DNA from: Lachnospiraceae bacterium AC2028
GTDB taxonomy: Bacteria; Bacillota; Clostridia; Lachnospirales; Lachnospiraceae
Assembly: GCA_000702685.1 (NCBI GenBank)
Contig: JNJD01000013.1
Location: forward strand, 1 to 64,000
Direction of reading: 5' to 3'
DNA: 64,000 nt
Positions 52,687-61,958 of this stretch are shown here, piece after piece; position 1 is the first letter of the stretch; the number at the start of each line of letters is the position of its first letter. Both the position numbers and the translations under genes were made by a program. Under the pieces are notes generated by a model. It did no database searches. It saw only the letters and a program-made list of their open reading frames with translations, and was not told where the DNA came from.

Positions 52687-52716
52687 TGAGTCACGGGGAC
52701 AGTCCCCCCTGACTCA
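52687..52716. repeat. Dispersed palindrome, copy 5
   Basis: TGAGTCACGGGGACAGTCCC, then CCCTGACTCA. It begins at the base after the comEC stop codon (TAA 52684-52686). It has the same core and outer arms as the other copies. Confidence 0.93.
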
Positions 52717-52762
52717 TTCCCAAACACATCAACCCAGGTAAAGGAGGAAAACATGGACACAC

Positions 52763-52800
52763 TTGTTAGAAAACCCAGAATGATATACAATGTATATCAT
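52763..52800 (+). promoter_or_regulatory. mazEF promoter and palindromic operator
   Basis: TTGTTA (52763-52768), exactly 17 bases, TACAAT (52786-52791). A perfect palindrome, ATGATATACA-A-TGTATATCAT (52780-52800), covers the -10 box and start point. This is where a MazE-MazF complex would repress. Confidence 0.75.
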
Positions 52801-52815
52801 AAAGGAGGAACTGCT

Positions 52816-53076
52816 ATGAACGTAACCGTTTCAAAATGGGGAAACAGCCTTGGAATAAGGGTTCCCGGGATCATCGCCGAATCCCTTGAATTACAGGCCG
52901 GAGACCGCGTGGATTTTGAACTCAGGGACGGAGGCATGTTCCTGAAAAAGAAACAGAGCACATCCGAAATGTTTGAGCAGTTCTACGGAAAGCCCTTTTC
53001 GCAGATAACTCCCGAAGACCTCGGAACCGCAGAAAACATCGACTGGGGCGAAGATGTGGGAGGTGAAGTGTTCTGA
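52816..53076 (+). CDS. mazE: MazE-like antitoxin (AbrB-type DNA-binding)
   Basis: 86 residues. The AbrB/MazE swapped-hairpin N terminus is clear: VTVSKWGNSLGIRVPGII, then GDRVDFELRDGG. The acidic C-terminal tail should wrap MazF. The ATG at 52816 with AAAGGAGG is preferred because the promoter's start point lies just before it. An in-frame ATG at 52753 also has AAAGGAGG, and would add 21 residues if transcribed from further upstream. The stop overlaps mazF (TGATG). Confidence 0.88.
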   Translation: MNVTVSKWGNSLGIRVPGIIAESLELQAGDRVDFELRDGGMFLKKKQSTSEMFEQFYGKPFSQITPEDLGTAENIDWGEDVGGEVF

Positions 53077-53402
53077 TGTTCAAAAAAGGCGATATCGTAA
53101 AAGTAAACCTGAATCCCACCAAAGGCCATGAACAGAGCAATTACAGGCCGCTTCTCGTAATGAACTCAGTTCCGCTTCCCGGCGGTGTAAACATTGTTCT
53201 TCCGATAACCTCGAATCCAAAGTCCTATCCGCTCGAAGTGGAGCTTGACGACAGGACCGAAACAAAGGGCGTAGTCCTGTGCTTTCAGATAAGGACTCTG
53301 GACCTGAAAGCAAGGGGAGGGGAGCTCATAGAAAGAGCCCCCGAAGACATAGTCGAACTCTGCAACGATTATCTTCACCGCCTCACCGATGATGTAGACT
53401 GA
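53076..53402 (+). CDS. mazF: MazF-like mRNA interferase toxin
   Basis: 108 residues. It has the PemK/MazF pattern: KKGDIVKVNLNPTKGHEQSNYRPLLV holds the conserved G-x-E-x-x-x-x-R-P segment, and PITSNPK and KGVVLCFQIRTLDLKAR follow. Predicted sequence-specific RNA endonuclease, inhibited by the upstream MazE. Complete and apparently intact. Confidence 0.93.
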   Translation: MFKKGDIVKVNLNPTKGHEQSNYRPLLVMNSVPLPGGVNIVLPITSNPKSYPLEVELDDRTETKGVVLCFQIRTLDLKARGGELIERAPEDIVELCNDYLHRLTDDVD

Positions 53403-53417
53403 TATGCCATTTATCCC

Positions 53418-53446
53418 TTGTAACCCCCCTGTAAAATTGGTAAAAT
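53418..53446 (+). promoter_or_regulatory. mscL promoter
   Basis: TTGTAA (53418-53423), exactly 17 bases, TAAAAT (53441-53446), about 37 bases before the start codon. Confidence 0.65.
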
Positions 53447-53483
53447 ATATTGGGTTCACAGGGGACCTGAAAGGAGCTGTAAA

Positions 53484-53984
53484 ATGGCAGAAGATGAGAA
53501 AAAGAAAACAGCGGTAGCCGCTGAAAAGACCAAAGGTTTTATCGGAGAATTCAAGAAATTCATCATGCGTGGAAATGTACTCGACATGGCAGTCGGTGTC
53601 ATCATCGGAGGCGCATTCCAGGCTATCATCTCCAGTCTTGTTAATGACATCATCATGCCCGTGATCACACTTCTCACCGGCGGCATCGATTTCACTGACT
53701 GGTTCGTCGCACTTAACGGCGAAAGCTACGCTTCTCTCGAGGCAGCTCAGGAAGCCGGCGCAGCAACCCTCAACTACGGCGTTTTCATCACCGCAGTCAT
53801 CAACTTCCTTCTCATGGCCATCGTGGTATTCCTTATCGTCAAGGCTATGAACAAGGCATCCGAGAAGGTTAGCAAGAAAAAAGAAGACGCTCCCAAGACC
53901 ACCAAGATCTGTCCTTTCTGCAAGAGCGAGATCAATATCGAAGCAACCAGATGCCCTCACTGCACTTCTGAACTTAAGGATTAA
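53484..53984 (+). CDS. mscL: Large-conductance mechanosensitive channel with C-terminal zinc ribbon
   Basis: 166 residues. The channel part is typical: EFKKFIMRGNVLDMAVGVIIGGAF for the first membrane helix and pore, a periplasmic loop, and a second helix (INFLLMAIVVFLIVKAMN). The last 25 residues add CPFC ... CPHC, a zinc ribbon, where the usual protein ends in a short helical bundle. It releases solutes on osmotic downshock. The zinc ribbon may be a binding site for a partner or a ligand. ATG overlap (TAATG) with the next gene. Confidence 0.96.
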   Translation: MAEDEKKKTAVAAEKTKGFIGEFKKFIMRGNVLDMAVGVIIGGAFQAIISSLVNDIIMPVITLLTGGIDFTDWFVALNGESYASLEAAQEAGAATLNYGVFITAVINFLLMAIVVFLIVKAMNKASEKVSKKKEDAPKTTKICPFCKSEINIEATRCPHCTSELKD

Positions 53985-55069
53985 TGAAACTTTCTAACAG
54001 CACTACCAAATCAAACAGACTTCACAACAGAGCAGGCTCTGCCGTTAAGGCAGTGCTTGCTTTGTGCATATGTATGGCACTTTGCGGATGCGGCAAAAAG
54101 GCAGATAACCTTAAGACTGCATACGAAGCGCTCAGCATCATGGATTACGATGCGGCACTCGCCGCTCTTTCAAATGCCGAAGAAGCCGGAGAAGATGCCA
54201 GGGAGATCGCAAGGGCAAGAGGCATAGCCTATATGGGCAAGGCCGACTATGTCAGTGCATCTGCGCAGTTCGTAACAAGCCTTCATTCCGGCACCGGTTA
54301 TCCCGATGAGATGGATACCGACATCAATTTCTACCTTGCCGCAGCTTATGACAGCATGGGAGATTATGCTTCCGCGGAAGACAGATACAATGCGATCATC
54401 GCATTCAGCGACGATACCGAAAGCTATCTTCTCAGAGCATCGGCAAGACTTAAACAGGGCAATTTCGACGGCGCGGTTTCCGACTTCAACGTAGTCATTT
54501 CCAGAAACCCCGACGATTACGATACACTCATCAGCATCTATGAAATGCTTTCCGCGATAGGATACAGGGATGCGGGACTTGAATACTTAAGGACCGCCAT
54601 TTCCCAGGATACCGGCAAGATGACCGATTCTGAAAAAGGAAGGATGTATTACTACCTCGGAGATTACACACAGGCAGCCGCGCTTTTGGAGAGTGCCAGA
54701 AATGCCGACAGCTCCGTAACAAGCTCTCTCTTCCTCGGAAGAACTTACGAGGCTATGGGAGAATACAATTACGCCGCCAATGTCTACGAAAGCTACATAG
54801 GCTCCAAGGGCGCCAATTCGGAGCTTTACGACCAGCTGGGTCTGTGCAGGCTCAAGATGGGCGAATACGAAGCAGCTCTCGAAGCATTCAAGGCAGGCAT
54901 CGAAGCCGATGACGGAACATTTTCCAAGAGCCTCGAATACAATCTCGCGGTAGCTTACGAATACACCGCGGATTTCGAAACGGCTTACGAACTCATGAAA
55001 GCTTACATTGCCAAATATCCCGATGATGCGGATGCGGCAAGAGAATTACAATTTCTGGAGACGAGATAG
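53984..55069 (+). CDS. TPR-repeat lipoprotein
   Basis: 361 residues. A lysine/arginine-rich start precedes a hydrophobic segment and the lipobox MALCGC (cysteine at about 36). The rest is tetratricopeptide repeats (YDAALAALSNAEEAGED, then FDGAVSDFNVVISRNPDD, YEAALEAFKAGIEADDG and others). Extracytoplasmic protein-protein adaptor; partner unknown. It shares a start/stop overlap with mscL. Confidence 0.85.
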   Translation: MKLSNSTTKSNRLHNRAGSAVKAVLALCICMALCGCGKKADNLKTAYEALSIMDYDAALAALSNAEEAGEDAREIARARGIAYMGKADYVSASAQFVTSLHSGTGYPDEMDTDINFYLAAAYDSMGDYASAEDRYNAIIAFSDDTESYLLRASARLKQGNFDGAVSDFNVVISRNPDDYDTLISIYEMLSAIGYRDAGLEYLRTAISQDTGKMTDSEKGRMYYYLGDYTQAAALLESARNADSSVTSSLFLGRTYEAMGEYNYAANVYESYIGSKGANSELYDQLGLCRLKMGEYEAALEAFKAGIEADDGTFSKSLEYNLAVAYEYTADFETAYELMKAYIAKYPDDADAARELQFLETR

Positions 55070-55093
55070 TTTTCCAACCGTTAGGAGAGAAAA

Positions 55094-56026
55094 ATGATCG
55101 AAACACTTGTAAAGAAGATAAAAGAAACCGGAGCCCCCATCGTTGTCGGCCTCGACCCCAACCTCAATTTTGTCCCCGACTTCATCAAGGAAAAAGCATA
55201 CAGGGAAGCAGGCGAAACCCTCGAAGGTGCTGCACTTGCTTTCAAGGAATACAACAAAGGCATCATCGATTCCATCGCCGATCTCGTACCCGCTGTAAAG
55301 CCCCAGATCGCAATGTATGAGCAGCTCGGAATCCCCGGAATGGAAGTCTTCGAATGGACTGTGGATTACGCTCATAAGAAGGGCCTCGTGGTCATCGGAG
55401 ACATCAAGCGCGGTGATATCGGATCAACCTCAGAGATGTATGCCGTAGGCCATATCGGAAAGACTAAGATCGGTGATAACCTCATCCCCGCATTCGACGA
55501 AGATATCGTTACCGTCAATCCTTACCTTGGATCCGACGGCGTTCTTCCCTTTGTTAAGATCTGTGAGCAGGAAAAGAAAGGCATCTTTGTCCTCGTAAAA
55601 ACCTCCAATCCTTCCAGCGGAGAATTCCAGGACCGCATAATCGACGGAAGAGCTCTCTATGAGCACGTTGCAGAGAAGGTTGTCGAGTGGGGACAGTCCA
55701 CCATCGATCCCGAAACAGGCTATTCCGAGGTCGGTGCCGTTGTAGGCGCGACTTATCCCGAGCAGGGCAAGATCCTCAGAAAGCTCATGCCCAAGGCTTA
55801 CATCCTTGTTCCCGGATACGGAGCACAGGGCGGCAAGGGATCCGATCTTGCATACTTTTTCAATGACGACGGACTCGGTGCGATCGTCAATTCCTCACGC
55901 GGCATAATCGCTGCTTACAAACAGGAACAGTACGCTAAGTGCGGTGAAGAAGGATACGCTGAAGCTTCAAGACTCGCTGTGCTCGATATGAAAGAAGACT
56001 TAAGACAGGCTATTGAAAACAGGTAA
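55094..56026 (+). CDS. pyrF: Orotidine 5'-phosphate decarboxylase, type 2
   Basis: 310 residues, the long (subfamily 2) form. GLDPN (19-23) and the catalytic DIKRGDI (103-109) are present. It makes UMP in pyrimidine synthesis. It is an isolated pyr gene here. TAGGAGAG ribosome site, 24 bases after the TPR gene. Confidence 0.96.
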   Translation: MIETLVKKIKETGAPIVVGLDPNLNFVPDFIKEKAYREAGETLEGAALAFKEYNKGIIDSIADLVPAVKPQIAMYEQLGIPGMEVFEWTVDYAHKKGLVVIGDIKRGDIGSTSEMYAVGHIGKTKIGDNLIPAFDEDIVTVNPYLGSDGVLPFVKICEQEKKGIFVLVKTSNPSSGEFQDRIIDGRALYEHVAEKVVEWGQSTIDPETGYSEVGAVVGATYPEQGKILRKLMPKAYILVPGYGAQGGKGSDLAYFFNDDGLGAIVNSSRGIIAAYKQEQYAKCGEEGYAEASRLAVLDMKEDLRQAIENR

Positions 56027-56047
56027 TTTTACCGGAGGGTAAAGACC

Positions 56048-57493
56048 ATGAAGAAAGTTTTGTTTGTTGCATCTGAGGGAGTGCCTTTCATCAAGACCGG
56101 AGGATTGGCGGATGTTGTCGGATCTCTCCCCAAGTATCTCGACAAGAGATATTTTGATGTCAGGGTTTTCCTGCCCAAATATGCCTGCATGAAGCAGGAG
56201 ATGAAGGACAAGCTTGAGTACATCGACTCCTTCTACATGGATTACAACTGGCAGAATATCTATGTCGGCCTGTTCAAAGCCGTAGTCGACGGGATAACCT
56301 ATTATTTCATCGACAACGAATATTATTTCAGCGGACCCAAGGTTTATAACGACGATCCCAGATATGAGATCGAAAGATATACATATTTCTGCAAAGCGGT
56401 TCTTTCATCGCTTCCGATCCTTGATTTCAGGCCCGACCTCATCCACTGTCACGACTGGCAGACCGGTCTTATTCCTGTTTATCTCAAGGAGCGTTTTGCG
56501 GGCGGTGAATTCTACAGAGGCATCAAGACCGTCATCACTATCCACAACCTCAAGTTCCAGGGCAAGTGGGACGTCAAGACAGTCAAGAACATCACGGGAC
56601 TTCCCGATTATTATTTCACTCCCGATAAGCTCGAATCCTACAAGGATGCGAACCTCTTAAAGGGCGGTATTGTTTTCGCAGATGCGGTCACCACCGTAAG
56701 CGACACCTATGCCGAGGAGATCAAGACCCAGTTCTACGGCGAGGGCTTGGACGGACTTCTGCGTGCACGCAGCAATTCCCTACGCGGCATCGTAAACGGA
56801 ATCGACTACGAGAAGTTCAACCCCGAGACCGATGAGTGTCTTGTAAAAAAGTACAACGCATCCAACTTCCGTAAAGAGAAGGCCAAGAATAAGAGAGCGC
56901 TCCAGGAGCAGCTCGGACTCACCGTCGATGAAAAGAAGATGATGATCGGCATCGTTTCCAGACTTACCGACCAGAAGGGCTTCGACCTCATCGCCTATGT
57001 CATGGACGAGCTCTGCAGGGATGATATCCAGATAGTTGTCCTCGGAACAGGCTCCGAGCAGTATGAGAACATGTTCAGGCATTTCGACTGGAAATATGCC
57101 GACAAGGTTTCCGCGAACATCTATTATTCCGATGAGCTTTCCGACAGGATCTACGCATCCAGCGACGCGTTCCTTATGCCCTCGCTCTTCGAGCCCTGCG
57201 GCCTTTCACAGCTCATTGCGCTCCGCTACGGAACAATTCCCATCGTAAGGGAAACAGGCGGCCTCAAGGACACCGTAAAGCCCTACAACGAGTACGAGGG
57301 AACCGGCACCGGATTCTCGTTCGTCAACTACAATGCGCACGAGATGCTCCACACCATCCGCTACGCGGAAAAGATATACTACGACCGCCGCAGAGAGTGG
57401 AACAAGATGGTCGACCGCGCAATGGCAGAGAACTTCTCCTGGGAAGTCTCAGCTAACAAATATCAATGCATGTACGACTGGCTCATTGGTTAG
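56048..57493 (+). CDS. glgA: Glycogen synthase (ADP-glucose type)
   Basis: 481 residues, GT5. The substrate loop KTGGLADVVGSLP is at 16-28 and the late FEPCGLSQLIALRYGTIPIVRETGG block is intact. Extends linear alpha-1,4-glucan. GGAGGG ribosome site. The end of the gene (last five codons) and the following bases are duplicated at 61959-62003, so its original 3' flank now lies 4.5 kb away. Confidence 0.97.
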   Translation: MKKVLFVASEGVPFIKTGGLADVVGSLPKYLDKRYFDVRVFLPKYACMKQEMKDKLEYIDSFYMDYNWQNIYVGLFKAVVDGITYYFIDNEYYFSGPKVYNDDPRYEIERYTYFCKAVLSSLPILDFRPDLIHCHDWQTGLIPVYLKERFAGGEFYRGIKTVITIHNLKFQGKWDVKTVKNITGLPDYYFTPDKLESYKDANLLKGGIVFADAVTTVSDTYAEEIKTQFYGEGLDGLLRARSNSLRGIVNGIDYEKFNPETDECLVKKYNASNFRKEKAKNKRALQEQLGLTVDEKKMMIGIVSRLTDQKGFDLIAYVMDELCRDDIQIVVLGTGSEQYENMFRHFDWKYADKVSANIYYSDELSDRIYASSDAFLMPSLFEPCGLSQLIALRYGTIPIVRETGGLKDTVKPYNEYEGTGTGFSFVNYNAHEMLHTIRYAEKIYYDRRREWNKMVDRAMAENFSWEVSANKYQCMYDWLIG

Positions 57494-57510
57494 AACCTGC
57501 ATGAACACTG
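57466..57510 (+). repeat. Direct repeat, left copy (glgA 3' end)
   Basis: The 45 bases from ATGCATGTACGACTGG to GAACACTG match 61959-62003 at 42 positions. All three differences are C-to-T type. The repeat takes in the last glgA codons and stop. Confidence 0.9.
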
Positions 57511-57535
57511 CGTTTCAATCTAATAAGTGAAGTGT

Positions 57536-57587
57536 AAAAAGACACTTTCTTCGGAAGACTGAATCTGGTCTGAGAGAGTGTCTTTTT
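57536..57587 (+). terminator. Terminator downstream of glgA (islet side)
   Basis: AAAGACACT and AGTGTCTTT arms enclose a second small hairpin, then T residues. It belongs to the inserted side of the left direct repeat. Confidence 0.8.
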
Positions 57588-57823
57588 TGTATTCGGAAAA
57601 ACAAAGAAAAACTCAGAAAAAGATAAAAATATAAACTATCAACTTTAAATGTAGAATAACTAATAATCTAGATGGTTTATTACTTGTATGTCTAATGTAT
57701 TCTTTCTAAAAAGAGTTTATAATATATGTTATAATTAATTACAAGCGTTATATCAACTAACGCCTTCAACTGCCTAAAGAATTATTCAATTGAAAAATAT
57801 TCTTTTATTTATGAGGTACATTT
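57588..57823 (+). promoter_or_regulatory. A+T-rich promoter region of the zinc-ribbon gene
   Basis: TGTTATAAT at 57727-57735 is an extended -10 element. Just beyond it GCGTTA (57745-57750) and TAACGC (57758-57763) form an inverted repeat at the expected start point. The rest of the 330-base gap after glgA is very A+T-rich and holds the terminator at 57536. Confidence 0.5.
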
Positions 57824-60100
57824 ATGGGATTGGTTAAATGTCCTGATTGCGAAAAACTCGTTTCTGAAAGAGCAACAAGTTGCCCTGTTTGCGGATGTCC
57901 TAGGGAATATTTCATAAAATTTAGCGAGAAAACTGATGAGGAAATTACTAAGCCTAAAGAGATAACATCCTTGGCTGAGAATGACATTGTATTTCGAATT
58001 GGATCAATAAAAATCAGTTATAAAAAGAAATCTGAAGAATGCGCAAAACTATTTGGCAAGTATGCTTTTATGGCGCATAAAAGTGTAGCAGAGATACGAG
58101 AAAAGTATTCATCTGCCAGAGATATAAATGAAATTTCCAGTAGAGTCATACCGTTTGGAATGAGTGAATTAAGACGTTCCATTGATATGATGATAGATGA
58201 TTTATATAAACGAGGCATTATGGTGTCTCCAAGTGAATTTGAAGATAAAGATAATGCTTATTCTTTTGATTATAAGAATCGGTGCAGTATTGTTGAAAAA
58301 CTAATTGACAGATGTATTAGATATAGAACTGAACTTGAACAAGATGAAATGATTAGGCAATCTAGTCGTGGACGTTGGCAAGCTGGAGGCTTTAACGTTA
58401 AAGGTGCAATTAAAGGGGCTGTCACAGCTGGTGCGATGAATGCAGCTTCGGATATTTTACATGCTTCAGGAGACAGAGCAAGAGAAGAAGATATTAAAAG
58501 GAGCTATGCTGAAAAATTAAAGGAAGCTAAAGATAATTCGGAAGCCTATTATTCTGTGTGCGATGGACTCGGGTTTTGCATTTTAAATGCATTTAGGGCA
58601 TATGCAGATATTCTTGAGAAGAATGGTTGCTTGGAGATAATACCTCTTTCTCCTAAAGATGCACAAAGATTTTACGGTGATGCTAAAAGATATAAAACTC
58701 AAGGAAATAGGGAACAATATATTACTCTTTTGACTAGGAGTATAATGAATAACCCTGGATTTGAAGCTTGTTATGATGAGTTGATGTATGAACTTGTTGA
58801 TACTGAACCGAATGAATTACTTGAATTCATGCATTTTTGGAATGTCTCATATATATCAGATAAGTATGAGGCAGAAATTAAGATCGGAAGAATATTTGAT
58901 GAAGAATGGAGAAATGATGAAATAGCTCAATGGTGGGGGAGCGATAAAGATTATACTATGTCATATATTCGTTCTAGAGAGTTTTGTATGAAATTTTACT
59001 TCTCTCACAATTATTTGGGTATTCCGAATTTATCACATTATGGTTCCATGTTGATAAAAACTTTTCGTGAAACCTCCAATACATATTTTATTAAAGACTA
59101 TAAAATTATTGAATGGATTCCGGCGGACGTTTCTTTTGGAGAATTTCTCATATATATAAAAAATGAACGTTATGCTCTTCCGAATTGCGCAATTACAAAT
59201 GCTTGGTTTATAGGAGATGATATTAATTCATTGACAAGCATTCCTAATTCAATAGATAAGAATGTTCTTCTAATGGTTGTGTTTGCCACTCCAGGATTGT
59301 TTAGGAGTGCAAGAGGAATTGGTCTTACAAAGGATGGAATTTATGATATTAAATATCCCAAAATCTATATCCCCTTTTGCGAAATAAGAAGTGTAATTGC
59401 ATATCCGAACAACACATTAGAAATTGCTGTAAATGAGAGCTTGAAAATAAAATTTGCTGATAAAAAACAGTTTTCTAATGATGCATTGATTTATCTTGCT
59501 AATCTGATAAAAGTAATATGCGTAAGATATGGAAATAATGGAATGGTTTGGTCAGAAGAAATGTCTTCTGAGCGCCCAGAGAGTAATATGAAGTTTTGCT
59601 TTAAATGTGGGCAAATATTGGACAAAAATGTTAGGTTCTGCAGCAGATGTGGCAGTGATCAGGAACAAACACAAACAGGCATCTCTGATGCCGCAAATGT
59701 AGATAATTCATTGAGCCCCCAAAATGAGGTTGACTCTTATGATTATATAGAGAAATTCAAGTTTTGCTTTAGATGTGGTCAAAAACTGGATGAAAACATA
59801 AGATTCTGTAGCAAATGTGGCAGTGATCAAGAACAATTTAGAGAAGAAGCACCAAATCAAGATAATAATGGTAACTGTGATGATAAAGACGGTGTAGTTA
59901 ACAATTCTGATGTAATTGATAATACTACAGGTAATTCATCTGATTCTGCTGAAGAAGAAAAAATAGTCTTTTGTGCATTTTGCGGAAAGCCAATATCCAT
60001 TAAAGTGAAGTTCTGTAATTTTTGTGGAAAGCCTAATACTTATATAGTAAAGCCTAACGTGTTGGATGAAACAAACGATCCTAGTGCAAATCAGATATGA
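57824..60100 (+). CDS. Large multi-zinc-ribbon protein of unknown function
   Basis: 758 residues. One zinc ribbon opens the protein (CPDC ... CPVCGC, 6-24). Three more close it: CFKCG ... CSRCG, CFRCG ... CSKCG and CAFCG ... CNFCG, the first two being near-copies separated by about 45 residues. The 560-residue middle has alternating helical parts (a glycine/alanine segment near 190-215) and a part that looks like a PH-type beta fold (about 480-580). No enzyme motif is seen and no membrane segment is convincing. The coding sequence is clearly more A+T-rich than the flanks, which suggests transfer. A weak AAAA/GAGG-type ribosome site precedes the ATG. Confidence 0.75.
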   Translation: MGLVKCPDCEKLVSERATSCPVCGCPREYFIKFSEKTDEEITKPKEITSLAENDIVFRIGSIKISYKKKSEECAKLFGKYAFMAHKSVAEIREKYSSARDINEISSRVIPFGMSELRRSIDMMIDDLYKRGIMVSPSEFEDKDNAYSFDYKNRCSIVEKLIDRCIRYRTELEQDEMIRQSSRGRWQAGGFNVKGAIKGAVTAGAMNAASDILHASGDRAREEDIKRSYAEKLKEAKDNSEAYYSVCDGLGFCILNAFRAYADILEKNGCLEIIPLSPKDAQRFYGDAKRYKTQGNREQYITLLTRSIMNNPGFEACYDELMYELVDTEPNELLEFMHFWNVSYISDKYEAEIKIGRIFDEEWRNDEIAQWWGSDKDYTMSYIRSREFCMKFYFSHNYLGIPNLSHYGSMLIKTFRETSNTYFIKDYKIIEWIPADVSFGEFLIYIKNERYALPNCAITNAWFIGDDINSLTSIPNSIDKNVLLMVVFATPGLFRSARGIGLTKDGIYDIKYPKIYIPFCEIRSVIAYPNNTLEIAVNESLKIKFADKKQFSNDALIYLANLIKVICVRYGNNGMVWSEEMSSERPESNMKFCFKCGQILDKNVRFCSRCGSDQEQTQTGISDAANVDNSLSPQNEVDSYDYIEKFKFCFRCGQKLDENIRFCSKCGSDQEQFREEAPNQDNNGNCDDKDGVVNNSDVIDNTTGNSSDSAEEEKIVFCAFCGKPISIKVKFCNFCGKPNTYIVKPNVLDETNDPSANQI

Positions 60101-60220
60101 AATATTGTTCTCATATATTAATTCTGAAATGCTTATTATTTTTGATAAAGATATTCTTATTTCTGCTTCTTATCTTTTCGTTAAATTGCTTCAAAATTAT
60201 TAACAGGGGGGGCTGATAGT

Positions 60221-61954
60221 ATGAAATGTTTAAAATGTGGATACGAATTTTCAGAAGGTACTTTTTGCCCGGAGTGTGGAACTCCTATTGACGATGCAAC
60301 ATTGAAACTCAAACAAGAAGAGATTGAAAAGCAAGAAGCGCTAGCAAAGGAGCAAAGAGATCTTGAAATAACTAAGGCAAAAGCTGAACAAGAGCGATTG
60401 GCACTTGAACGTGCGGAACGCGAAATCGAGTTAGCACGTTTGAATAATGAGAAAATAAAGCTAGAACAGGAACAAGCGCAAAAGAAGGCTGAAGAAGATA
60501 AAATTCGTGCAGAGCAATCATCACGGACTTTCAATGGTGTGCTTTATTCTTCAGTTGAAGAGATGCAGAATGCTAAATCTAAATCGGAAAGGGAAGCAGC
60601 CGAAGCAAGTCATAGGAAGAAAGTGAATTTGATGGCAATATGGTGCTTGATTCTATCAATTGTCGCCATTCTTCTTGGCTTAACTGTAGTAGGTGCGATA
60701 GCTACAATTATTGCATCAATTATCCTTGGAATATTTGCTTTAAAGGGAAAAACAGAGAAAAAAGGTTGCGTAATTGCTGGATATATTGTGGATGTTCTGG
60801 TTATAGTAGCGCTTGTTTTAATTGTTATTTGGGGAAATCCTTTAAAAGACAATTCAAGTAATGAAAGCGATTCTGTTACAGACACTAGAACTAATGACGA
60901 TGAATCAGAAGAGGATGATGAAAGAATTGATTTGTATGAGATCAGAGATTTATCGGAATCTGAACTGATAAATGAATTGGGATTCGATAAGAATGACTTT
61001 GGAATGTATCCGGATGAAAATAATTTGGCCATCAGTTATGACGTGGATGGTAATATCTATATTGTGATTGCGCGAGATAATAAGGATGATTATGAATTTT
61101 GCGGATTGATGATTGGAGATGATTTGGACTCTATTGACTCATCAATTTCAAAGAAATTCACATATTTAGGAGTGTATTCTACGAGTGGATCAGACTATAT
61201 AGTATATCGCGATAATAAAAATGAAAATGGATATCTTAGAATAGAAGGCTCTTCTAGAATTGTATCGATTAACTACTTTGTCACATATGAAGATATTACC
61301 GATATGCTTGATGAATCAGAGGATATGCAAACTGGTGATTCGGAAGATGATCATGAAGAAGAGGCAGTTTCGACAACTCCATATGACAAAGATATTACTG
61401 GCGATTATGAGATGCTAATCGGACAGAGTTTTATCTATGCGAACATTCAATGGGTATCTATACAACATGACGATTATTTATATATATCTATTGAAGGTAT
61501 AGACGAAACTGGCAAAGAGTATATAGCAGATGGATATTTATTTGAATGTGATGGTAAATATGATTGTTATTTCTGCTATGGTAATTTGAAGTTTATGATA
61601 AATGTTTCTGGAGACACCTTGGATATAACTACAGAAGATGATCCAGAGTCTTATAATCGCGAAGAAAAGCCGATAGCTTATCTTTTCACTGGAACATATT
61701 ATAAATCATATGCTGATGTAGTCGGCGGAAGTAATGACATTTATTGCGTTGTTGCTGCACCTGACGGATACGTAAATTTCCGTACTGGACCTGGAACAAA
61801 TTACGACATAATTATGCCTATATATAATGGCGAAGAATTACTTGTCACTGGTTCGGAGGGTGAAAATTCAAATTGGATCACAGTTGTCTATTATGATTCT
61901 AATGGAATTCGATATGAAGGTTGGGTTAATCAAACACAGGTTAAATTTGAATAA
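60221..61954 (+). CDS. Zinc-ribbon, coiled-coil, membrane and SH3 protein
   Basis: 577 residues. A zinc ribbon (CLKCG ... CPECG, 3-20) is followed by a long charged coiled coil (about 28-100), two membrane segments (about 141-172 and 186-208), a long acidic extracytoplasmic region, and a C-terminal bacterial SH3 domain (VNFRTGPGTNYDIIMPI ... GWVNQTQVKF). It may link a cytoplasmic signal to cell-wall binding. GGGGGG ribosome site. A+T-rich like its neighbour. It ends five bases before the right direct repeat. Confidence 0.78.
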   Translation: MKCLKCGYEFSEGTFCPECGTPIDDATLKLKQEEIEKQEALAKEQRDLEITKAKAEQERLALERAEREIELARLNNEKIKLEQEQAQKKAEEDKIRAEQSSRTFNGVLYSSVEEMQNAKSKSEREAAEASHRKKVNLMAIWCLILSIVAILLGLTVVGAIATIIASIILGIFALKGKTEKKGCVIAGYIVDVLVIVALVLIVIWGNPLKDNSSNESDSVTDTRTNDDESEEDDERIDLYEIRDLSESELINELGFDKNDFGMYPDENNLAISYDVDGNIYIVIARDNKDDYEFCGLMIGDDLDSIDSSISKKFTYLGVYSTSGSDYIVYRDNKNENGYLRIEGSSRIVSINYFVTYEDITDMLDESEDMQTGDSEDDHEEEAVSTTPYDKDITGDYEMLIGQSFIYANIQWVSIQHDDYLYISIEGIDETGKEYIADGYLFECDGKYDCYFCYGNLKFMINVSGDTLDITTEDDPESYNREEKPIAYLFTGTYYKSYADVVGGSNDIYCVVAAPDGYVNFRTGPGTNYDIIMPIYNGEELLVTGSEGENSNWITVVYYDSNGIRYEGWVNQTQVKFE

Positions 61955-61958
61955 TCAT

